A program made the position numbers and the translations under genes. Of a DNA stretch of 64,000 bases, positions 23,277 through 31,837 are shown piece by piece. Every line of letters begins with the position of its first letter. Within the stretch, counting starts at the first letter, position 1. The notes under the pieces are model-generated. The model made no database searches, was not told the DNA's origin, and was given only the letters and a program-made list of their open reading frames with translations. The stretch covers positions 403,501 through 467,500 of the forward strand of contig NZ_CP022260.1 of the NCBI RefSeq assembly GCF_003119195.2, read 5' to 3'. The stretch comes from Azospirillum baldaniorum (lineage in GTDB: Bacteria; Pseudomonadota; Alphaproteobacteria; Azospirillales; Azospirillaceae).

Positions 23277-23693
23277 ATGGCTTTCAAGTTCGTTCGGTCA
23301 CCAAAGGGTCAGGCGAAATGGTTTGAGTACGCGGAGGGCTTCGAGTTGCTCGTGGCCCCCGCGAACAACAACCACTGGATGCTCGAACTGTTCAACCAGA
23401 TCAAGTTCGAGCAGTTGGCCCAGGTGTCGGGTGAGCAGGACCTGCTGGCCGGCGTATTCCGGGATAAGACCACCGCCGAAGCCCACGCGGTGGTCGCCCA
23501 CCTGATGGCCAAGGCCATCCTGGTGGACTGGAAGGGCCTGGAGGACGAGGACGGGAACGAGATCCTGTACTCCGTGGAGAACGCCACCGAACTCCTCCGC
23601 CTGGAGGGTGACGTGCGGAACTTCGTCGAGCGGAAGTCCCAGGAACTCTTCGCGGCCGGCAAGGCCGCCGCCGAGGACATCAAAAAAAAGTAA
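23277..23693 (+). CDS. Tail assembly chaperone, upstream product (lambda G-like)
   Basis: A 138-residue chaperone that coats the tape measure protein during tail assembly. The length, helical composition (LARVEGDV-like helix, NFVERKSQELFAAGKAA) and position between the tail tube and tape measure match lambda gpG. It ends IKKK and stop just after a run of eight A. Ribosomes slipping -1 there make the longer G-T product. Confidence 0.83.
   Translation: MAFKFVRSPKGQAKWFEYAEGFELLVAPANNNHWMLELFNQIKFEQLAQVSGEQDLLAGVFRDKTTAEAHAVVAHLMAKAILVDWKGLEDEDGNEILYSVENATELLRLEGDVRNFVERKSQELFAAGKAAAEDIKKK
23684..23690 (+). promoter_or_regulatory. Programmed -1 frameshift slippery site
   Basis: A AAA AAG in the zero frame, inside an eight-A run and directly before the TAA stop at 23691. 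This is the most efficient class of bacterial -1 slippery heptamer. After slipping, the frame stays open to 24064. Confidence 0.85.
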
Positions 23694-24064
23694 AGGGTAT
23701 CGTCCTCTGGCAGGGGTCCGCCGCGGGTAAGCACGAGAAGGCCCTGCGGCACCAACTCAAACAAAAGAAGTCCAAATACGAGGCTCCGCTACTGGCAGAA
23801 AAGCCGGCAGCGGAGCCTGTGGTGTTGGGACTCGTTCACGCATTCTATTTGCTCGACCGAGACAGGGTAAATACAGGCCAAGGGATCGGGTGCATCCCGC
23901 TGTCTGCGATCTACCGGTACTGCGAAGTCAACGCCCAGTACATCGACGACCGCGACTTCTTTGAGGAGGTCATCCTAGAGGTCGATGCGGCGTACGTGGG
24001 CGAGGTGAACGCACGGATACAGCGGCAGCTAAAGCAGCAGCAAAGAGGAGCGGTCCGTGGCTGA
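23694..24064 (+). CDS. Tail assembly chaperone frameshift extension (lambda T-like)
   Basis: Read in the -1 frame relative to the upstream chaperone, the sequence continues without a stop from the slippery site: VKGIVLWQGSAAGKHEKALR, then a basic linker, then LGLVHAFYLLDRDRVNTG to the end. The fusion is about 262 residues and should be the minor product that recruits the tape measure to the tube. A GTG at 23819 could start an independent ORF but has no ribosome binding site, and the upstream part would then be untranslated. The end overlaps the tape-measure start by 8 bp. Confidence 0.8.
23868..23874 (+). promoter_or_regulatory. TAAATAC element, copy 10 (inside the chaperone)
   Basis: In-frame codons GTA AAT ACA, 189 bp before the tape-measure start. 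GTA is an uncommon choice in these genes, which hints that the DNA motif is selected. Confidence 0.35.
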
Positions 24065-26744
24065 TCTTTCTACCCTTACTCTTCGGTTGGACGACGCCTC
24101 GTTCCGGACTGCCCTGAGCCGCGTCGTCGCCGATGTCGGCAAGCTCAAGACCGAAACCGAGAAGGCCGACGGGGCCGTTGACGACCTCGGTACGTCCGCG
24201 GGCTCGGCGTTCGGCGGCATGAAGACGGCCCTGGCCGGCCTCGTCGCCGGCATCGGGTTTGGCTCGTTGATCTCCAACGTCGTCGGCACGATCCGGTCGT
24301 TCGAGGACCTCCGGGGCCAGTTGAACACCCTCACGGGCTCGGCCGAGAAGGGTGCCGACGCCTTCAAGATGATCACTCAGTTCACGGCCTCCACGCCGTT
24401 TGAACTGGAAGACGTGACCAAGGCGTTTGCCCGGCTGAAGACGGTCGGCATCGACCCCACGGAATCGACGCTGAAGAACCTCGGCAACGTCGCCGCGTCG
24501 TTCGGCAAGGACTTCACCCAGTTCGCCGAGGCGGTGGCCGATGCGACCACGGGTGAGTTCGAACGCCTGAAGGAATTCGGCATCCTGATGGGCAAGCAGG
24601 GGAACGAGGTCACCGTCACCTTCGACGGCGTGACGCAGAAGATCTTCGCGTCGGCGACCTCGATCCGGTCGTACCTGGAGGGCCTGGGCAAGACGAAATT
24701 CGCCTCGGGCATCGAGAACCAAGCGGCCACGGTCAGCGGTGCGTTCTCCAACGTCGCCGATTCCTTCAAACTGCTGGCCTACGAGATCGGCGAGGCGGGA
24801 TTCCGTCAGGCCCTGAACGACGTTGCCCGTGACCTCTCGAAGTTCCTTGGGGACAACAAGAACCTTGCCCGCGAGATCGGCTCGTCCCTGGCGTCGGCGA
24901 CCCGCACGGCCGCGGACCTGTTCAAGATTTTCGCCAACAACATCGACCTCGTCGTGGTTGGCCTCAAGTCGCTGGTCGCGGCCGGGGTCGCGGCGGCCCT
25001 GGGCGGTATCGTCATCCAGGTCCGGAACCTGATCGCCGGTTTCACCACCCTGAACGCTCTGGTCAGCAAGAACCCGCTGGTCATGCTGGCCATGACAGCC
25101 GGTCTGGTCGCGGCCGGCTACCAGTTGATGGGCGACAACATCGACACCACGACCGAGGCGTTGAAGCGGTCGGAAGCCATCATGAAGAGCATGGGGGCTG
25201 CCAACATCCCCCTGGATGACCAGCTTGCCAACGCCCGGCAGCAGGCGGACCTGTTCCAGCAGGACATCATCAAGCTCCAGAACACGCTGAACGACCGGTC
25301 CTGGCTCGACAAGCTGAACCCCTTCGATTCCGACGGTGACACCGAACGGCGGCTCGCCGAGGTGACAGCGAACTACGAGGCGTGGAAGCAGGTCATCGCC
25401 CAGGTGACCGAACAGATTAAGCAGCAGAAGGCCGCCCAGGATCAGGCCAATCAGTCGTCGGACCAGGACAAGATCCTCCGCGAACAGAACGTCGCGGCGA
25501 TGACTGAGTGGCTGACCAAGGCCAAGGAGACCCACGCGGCCCTGCTGCTGGAGTACGAGGCCACGGTCGAGGGGGTACAGGTCACCGACGCGTACCGGCA
25601 GGCCAAGGCCCTGGCCGCCCAGTCGGTCTACGGGGTGAACTCCGCCCTCGTCGAGGAAGCCACCGCCCTGGCCCTGAACAACAGCCAGATGCAGGCGGCC
25701 ATCGACCAGCAGAAGAAGCTGAGCGAGGAGAAGAAGCAGGCCGAGCAGCGGGTCAAGGGCTTCAAGGAATCGCTCCAGGAACAGGTGGCGACGCTCCAGG
25801 CCGAGGTCGCGACCTTCGGCCAGAGCATGGTCGCCCAGGAGGCATACAAGCTTGCCCAGCAGGCCCAGAAGCTCGGAATCAGCGAGGTCACCGCGGAACT
25901 GCGGAACAAGATCACCGCCCTTCAGGAAGAGAAGATGGCGATGGAGACCAACAAGTCCATCGCGTCCTACATCGACAACCTGAAGACCGAAGCCAGCCTG
26001 CTCCGGATGGGCAACCAGGAGCGGGAGGTCGCCCGCAACCTCCGCGAGGCCGAGAACATTGCCAAGGCCGGCGGCCGGGCTCTGACCCAGGCGGAGATCG
26101 ACGACATCCGTCGGGCGTCCGTGCTGAAACAGGAAGCCGCCATCGAGAACGAGCGTCGGGAGCAGCGGGCACAGGAACTGACCCGTCAGTCCTCCGAGGC
26201 CGAGCGGCAGCGGCAGCTTGAGATCGAGCGGTCGGTGGAACTCCAGATCCGAGCGGAGGAGCAGCTTCGCCAGTCGCTCCAGCGGGTTGGCGACACCATT
26301 GCGGACATGGTCGAGAAGGGCAAATTCAGCCTTCGGACCCTGATCGCCGAATTCATCCGGCTCATCGCCACCCAGGTCATTGCCCGGTCGGCCATCGCCG
26401 GTGGAAACGGCGGATTCCTCGGTGGTCTGGCGACCGGTGCGATCCGCGGCCTGCGGGCCGGCGGCGGCAACGTCATGGCCGGTTCCTCGTACGTGGTCGG
26501 CGAGCAGGGGCCGGAGATCTTCACCCCGATGTCGTCCGGTTTCATCACGCCGAACAACCGGTTGGTGTCGGCCGGCGGCGGGTCCATGTCGGCGACTTTC
26601 GCCCCAAGCATCACGGTCAACGCCGCTCCGGGCTCGAACGAGTACGCCACAGTGGAACTCCTGAAGTCCGCGATGGCCGGTCAGATGAACATTTTCCGTC
26701 GAATGCTGATCGACGAGCAGCGTTATGGAGGGGCTCTTGCCTAA
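24057..26744 (+). CDS. Tape measure protein
   Basis: An 895-residue protein that sets tail length. It has the N-terminal tape-measure domain (AKLKTETEKADGAVDDLG, FEDLRGQLNTLTGSAEKGADAF, FTASTPFELEDVTKAFARLKTVGI), hydrophobic segments (~300-345, VGLKSLVAAGVAAALGGIV), long coiled coils (~430-740) and a C-terminal lambda-type tail domain (RTLIAEFIRLIATQVIA, GEQGPEIFTPMSSGFITP). At ~0.15 nm per residue this predicts a tail near 130 nm. GTG 24057 overlaps the chaperone end by 8 bp. Confidence 0.93.
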   Translation: MADLSTLTLRLDDASFRTALSRVVADVGKLKTETEKADGAVDDLGTSAGSAFGGMKTALAGLVAGIGFGSLISNVVGTIRSFEDLRGQLNTLTGSAEKGADAFKMITQFTASTPFELEDVTKAFARLKTVGIDPTESTLKNLGNVAASFGKDFTQFAEAVADATTGEFERLKEFGILMGKQGNEVTVTFDGVTQKIFASATSIRSYLEGLGKTKFASGIENQAATVSGAFSNVADSFKLLAYEIGEAGFRQALNDVARDLSKFLGDNKNLAREIGSSLASATRTAADLFKIFANNIDLVVVGLKSLVAAGVAAALGGIVIQVRNLIAGFTTLNALVSKNPLVMLAMTAGLVAAGYQLMGDNIDTTTEALKRSEAIMKSMGAANIPLDDQLANARQQADLFQQDIIKLQNTLNDRSWLDKLNPFDSDGDTERRLAEVTANYEAWKQVIAQVTEQIKQQKAAQDQANQSSDQDKILREQNVAAMTEWLTKAKETHAALLLEYEATVEGVQVTDAYRQAKALAAQSVYGVNSALVEEATALALNNSQMQAAIDQQKKLSEEKKQAEQRVKGFKESLQEQVATLQAEVATFGQSMVAQEAYKLAQQAQKLGISEVTAELRNKITALQEEKMAMETNKSIASYIDNLKTEASLLRMGNQEREVARNLREAENIAKAGGRALTQAEIDDIRRASVLKQEAAIENERREQRAQELTRQSSEAERQRQLEIERSVELQIRAEEQLRQSLQRVGDTIADMVEKGKFSLRTLIAEFIRLIATQVIARSAIAGGNGGFLGGLATGAIRGLRAGGGNVMAGSSYVVGEQGPEIFTPMSSGFITPNNRLVSAGGGSMSATFAPSITVNAAPGSNEYATVELLKSAMAGQMNIFRRMLIDEQRYGGALA

Positions 26745-27072
26745 TCCCTACCCCAACATCCCGGCGACCCCGCGGAGCACTGTCTCCGCTGCCCCCAGGC
26801 TCAAATTCCTCGAATACGGCGACGGGTACCAGCAGGTCGCCCGCGACGGCATCAACGCTTTGGACCGGGAGATGACCCTGGTCCACGAGTACCTGGATTC
26901 CGTCGTCGCCGGCACGCTGCGAGCCTTCCTGACGGCTAATTACGGACAGGTGGTCACCTGTCCGACCGTCGGCGACAACATCACGAGGAACTGGCTCCTC
27001 CGGGAGTGGTCCGAGCAGTTTGACGGCAACACCAGCTTCCAGTTCCAGGTCAAACTGATCGAGACCCACTGA
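26737..27072 (+). CDS. Minor tail protein M-like
   Basis: A 111-residue protein with the lambda gpM pattern: an N-terminal aromatic strand, KFLEYGDGYQQVARDGIN, then a helix and WLLREWSEQFDGNTSFQFQVKLIETH. It helps build the tail tip. TTG 26737 with GGAGG a few bases upstream is preferred, while ATG 26725 would start inside the ribosome binding site. It overlaps the tape-measure end and joins the next gene as TGATG. Confidence 0.78.
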   Translation: MPNPYPNIPATPRSTVSAAPRLKFLEYGDGYQQVARDGINALDREMTLVHEYLDSVVAGTLRAFLTANYGQVVTCPTVGDNITRNWLLREWSEQFDGNTSFQFQVKLIETH

Positions 27073-30000
27073 TGGCCATTCGCATCTCCAGCGGCTTGGG
27101 GAACGCCCTCAATACCCCGGCGAACCTCAACCTCGCCCTCTCGGAGGGCACGTTCTCCGCGTGGTTCCGGCGGCATACCACGGGCAACGGTGGGTACCTC
27201 CTGTACCTGGGCAAGACCGCGGCGGTTGGCGAGTTCACGATCCAGAACGCGACCAACTCCTTCATCATCGACGGGTACAACGCCTCGAACACCCGGACGC
27301 TGCACCGCGAGGTGTCGGCGACCGGCGTAACCGTCGGGCTCGGGACCTGGGTACACGTCCTGATGTCCTGGAAGCTCTCGACGGGGGCATTCCACTGCTA
27401 TCTGAACGATACGGCGTTCACCTCGTCCACGTCGCCCGTGACGGTAACCGGTGGGGCGATCAGCAACAGCCAGACGACCAACCGGCTGACGCTCGGCGGG
27501 TACGACGGCGGTTCCGCCAACAACATGGACCTGGATCAGGTCTTCCTGTCTCTGTCCTACACCGACCTGTCGGTGGTCGCGAACCGCCGGAAATTCGTTG
27601 GGGCCGGCGGTACTCGCGTTGACCTGGGCGTCAACGGCTCCCTCACCGGCGTGACCCCCTATGTCTATTATCACGGTGCCGGCTCGGAATTCCTGACCAA
27701 CCGCGTCGCTGCCGCACGTCACCTGACCTCGACCAATGGCGTCTACACGGTCGCTCCGACGCCGGAGATGACCGGGTTCGACGCATCGCCGGACGGGCTG
27801 GTTTTTACCGATCAGACCAACGTCGCCCGCAGCACCCTGACGACCTCCGCCGCGGCCACCGTGACCGGCCTGAACGCGTTGGCCAAGCTCGCCGTGGACG
27901 CTGGCACGTCCGATCCGTCGTCGCAGATGGCGGTCAACGGCGGGACCTGGGGCACCGGCCCGGTCTGGATCTACAACGGCGATACCGTGCAGATCCGCCA
28001 CACCTCGGCGGCCGGATACGGCACCACTGTCCAGACCAACGTCCTGGTCAACGACACCCTGGCCGACACCTTCACAACGACGACCGCAGCGGCCGACGAC
28101 CAGCCCGACACCGTGACGATCATCGGTTCATCCAACGTCGCCCTCTCGACCCACGTGACCAAGACCGTCGGCCTGACCGGGTTCAACTCCCCGGCCTCGG
28201 TGGCGATCACCGGCGACGGCACCCCGGAAATGTCCATCGCTGGCGGCCCGTGGGTGACCTCTGGGACGGTCAACCCCGGTGGGAGCCTCACCCTGCGGAT
28301 GCTGTCGGCGGGCTCGTACGAGACCACCCAGACGGCCACGCTGACCTATGGTCCGACCGGGTCCTCGACCTGGACGGTGACGACCGAGGCGGACCACTAC
28401 CCGGCCGCCTTCACGATCCCGGCCAAGACCAACGTTGCCCGCGGGACCCTGACAGAATCGGACCCGGTGACCCCGACCGGGTACACCCGCTACGCCACGA
28501 TCAGCGTGACCGGCTCCGGCAGCCCGCAGGTCAGTGTCGCCGGGCGGACCTGGGCCACCTCCGGCACGATCTACCCTGGCGAAAGCTTCCGGGTTCGCCT
28601 GACCTCGTCCGCATCGTTCAGCACGGCCAACGTCGCGACCGTCACCATTGACGGCACGTCGGCGACCTACTCGGTCACCACGCTGGCCCGCGACGCCACG
28701 CCCGACGCATTCACGATCCCGGCCAAGACCGGTCAGGCCCGCAGCACCGTCGTGGAATCGGCGTCGGTCACCCCGACCGGATTCAACGACGCAGTGGCGA
28801 TCTCGGTTACCGGTGGCACCGTCTACGTCAACCGCGGCAGTTGGGTCACGTCCACGACGATCAACCCCGGTGAGTCTTTCAGGGTCCAGGTGACCACGTC
28901 GTCGTCGTTCTCCACCTCGACCTCGGCGACCGTCACGGTGGGCGGCGTCTCCGCGACCTTCACGGCCACGACGCTGGCCGAGGACTCGGTCTGCGATCCG
29001 TTCAGCTTCTCCGCCCCGACCGGCCAGCCGGTCAGCATCCTTGTGGAATCCATGCCGGTCACGATCACCGGCATCAACACCACCGTCAACGTCACGGTGA
29101 GCGGCGACGGCAACCCGCAGATCAGCATCGCGGGCGGCCCCTGGGTGACCTCCGGCACGGTCCAGAACGGCCAGACCCTGAAGGTCCGGCACACCACGTC
29201 CTGGCAGGCGGCGACGCAGGTCACGTCCACCGTCAGCGTCGGCAGCGTGTCGGCCAGCTTCACCTCGACCACCACGACGGTGCGGGACGAGACGCCGGAC
29301 CCGTTTTCCTTCTCGTTCGTGAGAGGCACAACCGCCAACACGCTCGCGACCTCGAACACCGTCACGGTCACGGGCATCAACGTGCCGGTCATGGTCTTCG
29401 TGGCCGGCTCGGGTAGTCCCGAGGTCAGCATCGGCGGTGGGGCCTGGACCGCGAACGGCGGAATGATCTCGCCCGGCCAAACCCTGGCCGTGCGGCACAA
29501 CGTCGGTAGCGACGGCGAATACCGGTTTTCCACCGTCATGGTCGGCAACGGAGCGGCGAATTTCGAAACCGTCGCCGGCAACATCCCCCTGACCCCGGTC
29601 ACCCAGCGACTCCAGGAATTGTCCCAGGACCCCATCGTCACCCTGTTCGAAATCGACTTCACCGGGATGGCGACCTACAGTGCTGCCCTGGGCGGCCCCG
29701 CCATCCTGCGGATGACCGCTTACAAGAACGGGTCCCAGGAGATCCGGTTCGGCGGCAACACCTACAAGTATGTGTCGGTAGACCTGAGCGGCGTCTACGC
29801 TGAACTGGGCGGCCGGATGCCCGAGCCGCATTTCTCGATCTACTCGCCCGACGCCGACTTCCGGACCGCGTTCTCGCTGTACTCCAGCGACTTCCGGGCG
29901 GCCCGTGTGACCCGCATCCGGGTCCACCAGCGGTACCTCGACACCGGGGCGACGCCGTCCACGTCTGATTGCCTGCGGGACGAGTGGTACGTGGACCGGC

Positions 30001-30398
30001 TGGACAAGTTCAGCAAGGTCGAGGTGTCGTTCGTCCTAGCGGTCAGCCAGGGCGTGGACCGCATGGACTCGTCGGGGAACCGGTCGGTCAGCACCAACCT
30101 GTGCTCGCAGATTTACCGCGAGCCCGACCCTGCCACTGCCGGTCAGTTCAAATACAAACCCTACCCTGAGGGCGGGTGCCCGTGGGGGCAGGTTATGCCC
30201 TGGGGTGCCCTAAATACGACTGGCACGCCCTACTACGACGCGACCAACACGCAGGTCTCGGACTGGAAGCAGGACTACTGCCCGAAGACCTGGGGGGCCT
30301 GCATCAAGCGGTTTGACCCGCAGGCGACCGGCAACGTCCCGATTCCACACCAGTCCACCCCGCGTATCAAGTCCGCCCGGACCGGAGACTGCATCTGA
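27072..30398 (+). CDS. Giant tail-tip protein: LamG + six Ig-like repeats + lambda gpL
   Basis: An 1108-residue fusion. Residues ~1-240 look like a LamG/concanavalin lectin fold (EGTFSAWFRRHTTGNGGYLLYLG, WVHVLMSWKLSTGAFHCYLNDTAF, LDQVFLSLSYTD). Six ~100-residue beta-sandwich repeats follow (27798-29595), each with V/P-x-T-G, ISVTGxGxPxxSxxGxxW and PGxSFRVRxTS. Residues ~843-1108 are gpL-like (IVTLFEIDFTGM, SVDLSGVYAELGGRMPEP, RVTRIRVHQRYLD), with a Cys-rich end (CLRDEWYVD, NLCSQIY, GGCPWG, CPKTWGACIKRFD) matching the iron-sulphur-binding Cys of gpL. The surface domains may bind host glycans. TGATG junctions on both sides. TAAATAC at 30211. Confidence 0.8.
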   Translation: MAIRISSGLGNALNTPANLNLALSEGTFSAWFRRHTTGNGGYLLYLGKTAAVGEFTIQNATNSFIIDGYNASNTRTLHREVSATGVTVGLGTWVHVLMSWKLSTGAFHCYLNDTAFTSSTSPVTVTGGAISNSQTTNRLTLGGYDGGSANNMDLDQVFLSLSYTDLSVVANRRKFVGAGGTRVDLGVNGSLTGVTPYVYYHGAGSEFLTNRVAAARHLTSTNGVYTVAPTPEMTGFDASPDGLVFTDQTNVARSTLTTSAAATVTGLNALAKLAVDAGTSDPSSQMAVNGGTWGTGPVWIYNGDTVQIRHTSAAGYGTTVQTNVLVNDTLADTFTTTTAAADDQPDTVTIIGSSNVALSTHVTKTVGLTGFNSPASVAITGDGTPEMSIAGGPWVTSGTVNPGGSLTLRMLSAGSYETTQTATLTYGPTGSSTWTVTTEADHYPAAFTIPAKTNVARGTLTESDPVTPTGYTRYATISVTGSGSPQVSVAGRTWATSGTIYPGESFRVRLTSSASFSTANVATVTIDGTSATYSVTTLARDATPDAFTIPAKTGQARSTVVESASVTPTGFNDAVAISVTGGTVYVNRGSWVTSTTINPGESFRVQVTTSSSFSTSTSATVTVGGVSATFTATTLAEDSVCDPFSFSAPTGQPVSILVESMPVTITGINTTVNVTVSGDGNPQISIAGGPWVTSGTVQNGQTLKVRHTTSWQAATQVTSTVSVGSVSASFTSTTTTVRDETPDPFSFSFVRGTTANTLATSNTVTVTGINVPVMVFVAGSGSPEVSIGGGAWTANGGMISPGQTLAVRHNVGSDGEYRFSTVMVGNGAANFETVAGNIPLTPVTQRLQELSQDPIVTLFEIDFTGMATYSAALGGPAILRMTAYKNGSQEIRFGGNTYKYVSVDLSGVYAELGGRMPEPHFSIYSPDADFRTAFSLYSSDFRAARVTRIRVHQRYLDTGATPSTSDCLRDEWYVDRLDKFSKVEVSFVLAVSQGVDRMDSSGNRSVSTNLCSQIYREPDPATAGQFKYKPYPEGGCPWGQVMPWGALNTTGTPYYDATNTQVSDWKQDYCPKTWGACIKRFDPQATGNVPIPHQSTPRIKSARTGDCI
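27798..29595 (+). repeat. Six tandem ~100-residue Ig-like repeats
   Basis: About 300 bp per unit inside the tail-tip gene. The third and fourth units are most alike (AFTIPAKTNVARGTLTES and AFTIPAKTGQARSTVVES). Tandem arrays of this kind can change copy number by recombination. Confidence 0.7.
30211..30217 (+). promoter_or_regulatory. TAAATAC element, copy 11 (inside the gpL fusion)
   Basis: Codons CTA AAT ACG in frame, 187 bp before the next start codon. Confidence 0.35.
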
Positions 30399-31837
30399 TG
30401 GCCGACCTGAACGAAATCCTCGCCGACATCAACCGGGCAGCGGCCTCTGAGAGTCCCGAGAGTGTGATCGCCCAGCGGGTCGGCATCTTCGGGTCGTCCG
30501 GGCTGCTGACCCAGCGGTACACCACCACGTCCAACATCGCCGAGTATTTCTACGACGGCCCCGAATTCGGGGCCTCCATCGAAGCCGGCACCGTGCCGTT
30601 GATCTACGGTAAGAAAATGCTGGTTGCGGGCCAGACCGTGGACGGTGGCGACATCCGGTCCAACGTCGATCCGAGCCGCATCCAGAAGGTTTTCAAGATC
30701 CGCCTGGGCGAAGGTCCCGTCGGCGGCATCATCGGCGACACGCCGGAAGACCAGTTGAAGAACACCTTCATCAACTGCAACCCGGTCGTGAACGACGACG
30801 GGACCCCGAACATTAGCGACATCGCCCTGGCGTCGGTTGCCGGTGCGGCGATTCCGTACATCTTCAACGAGATCGCCGAAGCGATCATCGGCGACAAGGA
30901 CCCAGTCACCGGCCTGCCGATCAATTCCGTCCTGAAAGACCCGAACCCCACCGGCATGAAGCTGGTGGACCTCAAGGACGTGGTGTCGTCGGGCAACTGC
31001 AAGGACATGGTCCTGATCAGCGACGGCGAGTGCAAATGGGTTGCCAAGCACTTCAATCAGGCCCTCCTCGACAGCGGCATGACCGCGGACGGCGGTGCGG
31101 CCCTGGAAAACGTCGGAGGCGGCAAGCGGGTCTACAAGGTCACCGAGAACGGCGTGGCCAAGCTCCGCACGCTGGTCGCCGGCACGGGCGTGACCATCAC
31201 GGAGAACGCCGATACCATCGTGATCAGTGCGGAGCCCAACGCCCCGTCGCCGTACCCGGAACAGTGCTCCGTCGGTGTCTGCACTGATCCCGGCAAAGTG
31301 TTCGGTAACCAGGGCGACACCTACCAGTACCGCTGGATCGACGGCGTCGGCCGGACTGCCGGTTATACCGGCACTTACACCAACATGTCGTTCGAGACGA
31401 CCCAGTACAAGACCGTGCCGAGCCCGCGGGGCAACGCCCTCATGGCCGACCGCAAGGTCCTGGGCGACCGCTGCTCCGGCTACACCTACGGAGACTGTCC
31501 CGCCCTCCCGATCACCATCGAACAGATGAACCCAATCTCGGGAAAATACGAGCAGATCAGCGGCGACTGTGACCCCTGTTCGCCGCCTGCGGCGACTCCA
31601 AAGAGCCGCACCGTGGTCAGCACCGACGGCGGGGTCAACGTCCCGTTCGCTGCACCGGCGACGGCGGTAAATACCCAGTACGCATACAACGAGGTCCACA
31701 ACGTCGGGAACACGATGTACGCCCGTGGAACTGCAAACTCTTGGTACCGCTCGACCGACAGCGGGGCGTCTTGGCAGGCCAGTCCTCACGCGTTCACGGG
31801 GAATAACTACAACGTTGCAGCGATTGCGAGTGCTTGA
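30398..31837 (+). CDS. Tail-tip hub, gpI/gpJ N-terminal type, with C-terminal propeller blade
   Basis: A 479-residue protein. Residues ~45-80 (EFGASIEAGTVPLIYGKKMLVAG) match the VPLIYG signature of lambda gpI. Residues ~100-145 (FKIRLGEGPVGGI...LKNTFINCNPVVNDDGTPNIS) match the start of lambda gpJ (SEGPIEG...NSTPVLDTEGNTNIS). The last ~45 residues form an Asp-box propeller blade (GTANSWYRSTDSGASWQASP) whose pattern continues in the next gene. Stop and next start overlap as TGATG. TAAATAC at 31668 is in frame. Confidence 0.72.
   Translation: MADLNEILADINRAAASESPESVIAQRVGIFGSSGLLTQRYTTTSNIAEYFYDGPEFGASIEAGTVPLIYGKKMLVAGQTVDGGDIRSNVDPSRIQKVFKIRLGEGPVGGIIGDTPEDQLKNTFINCNPVVNDDGTPNISDIALASVAGAAIPYIFNEIAEAIIGDKDPVTGLPINSVLKDPNPTGMKLVDLKDVVSSGNCKDMVLISDGECKWVAKHFNQALLDSGMTADGGAALENVGGGKRVYKVTENGVAKLRTLVAGTGVTITENADTIVISAEPNAPSPYPEQCSVGVCTDPGKVFGNQGDTYQYRWIDGVGRTAGYTGTYTNMSFETTQYKTVPSPRGNALMADRKVLGDRCSGYTYGDCPALPITIEQMNPISGKYEQISGDCDPCSPPAATPKSRTVVSTDGGVNVPFAAPATAVNTQYAYNEVHNVGNTMYARGTANSWYRSTDSGASWQASPHAFTGNNYNVAAIASA
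31668..31674 (+). promoter_or_regulatory. TAAATAC element, copy 12 (inside the hub gene)
   Basis: Codons GTA AAT ACC in frame, 169 bp before the beta-propeller gene. Confidence 0.35.

Noticed and set aside
23819..24064. Independent small gene starting at GTG 23819
   Set aside because: No ribosome binding site. The -1 frame is continuous from the slippery site and explains the preceding 126 bp.
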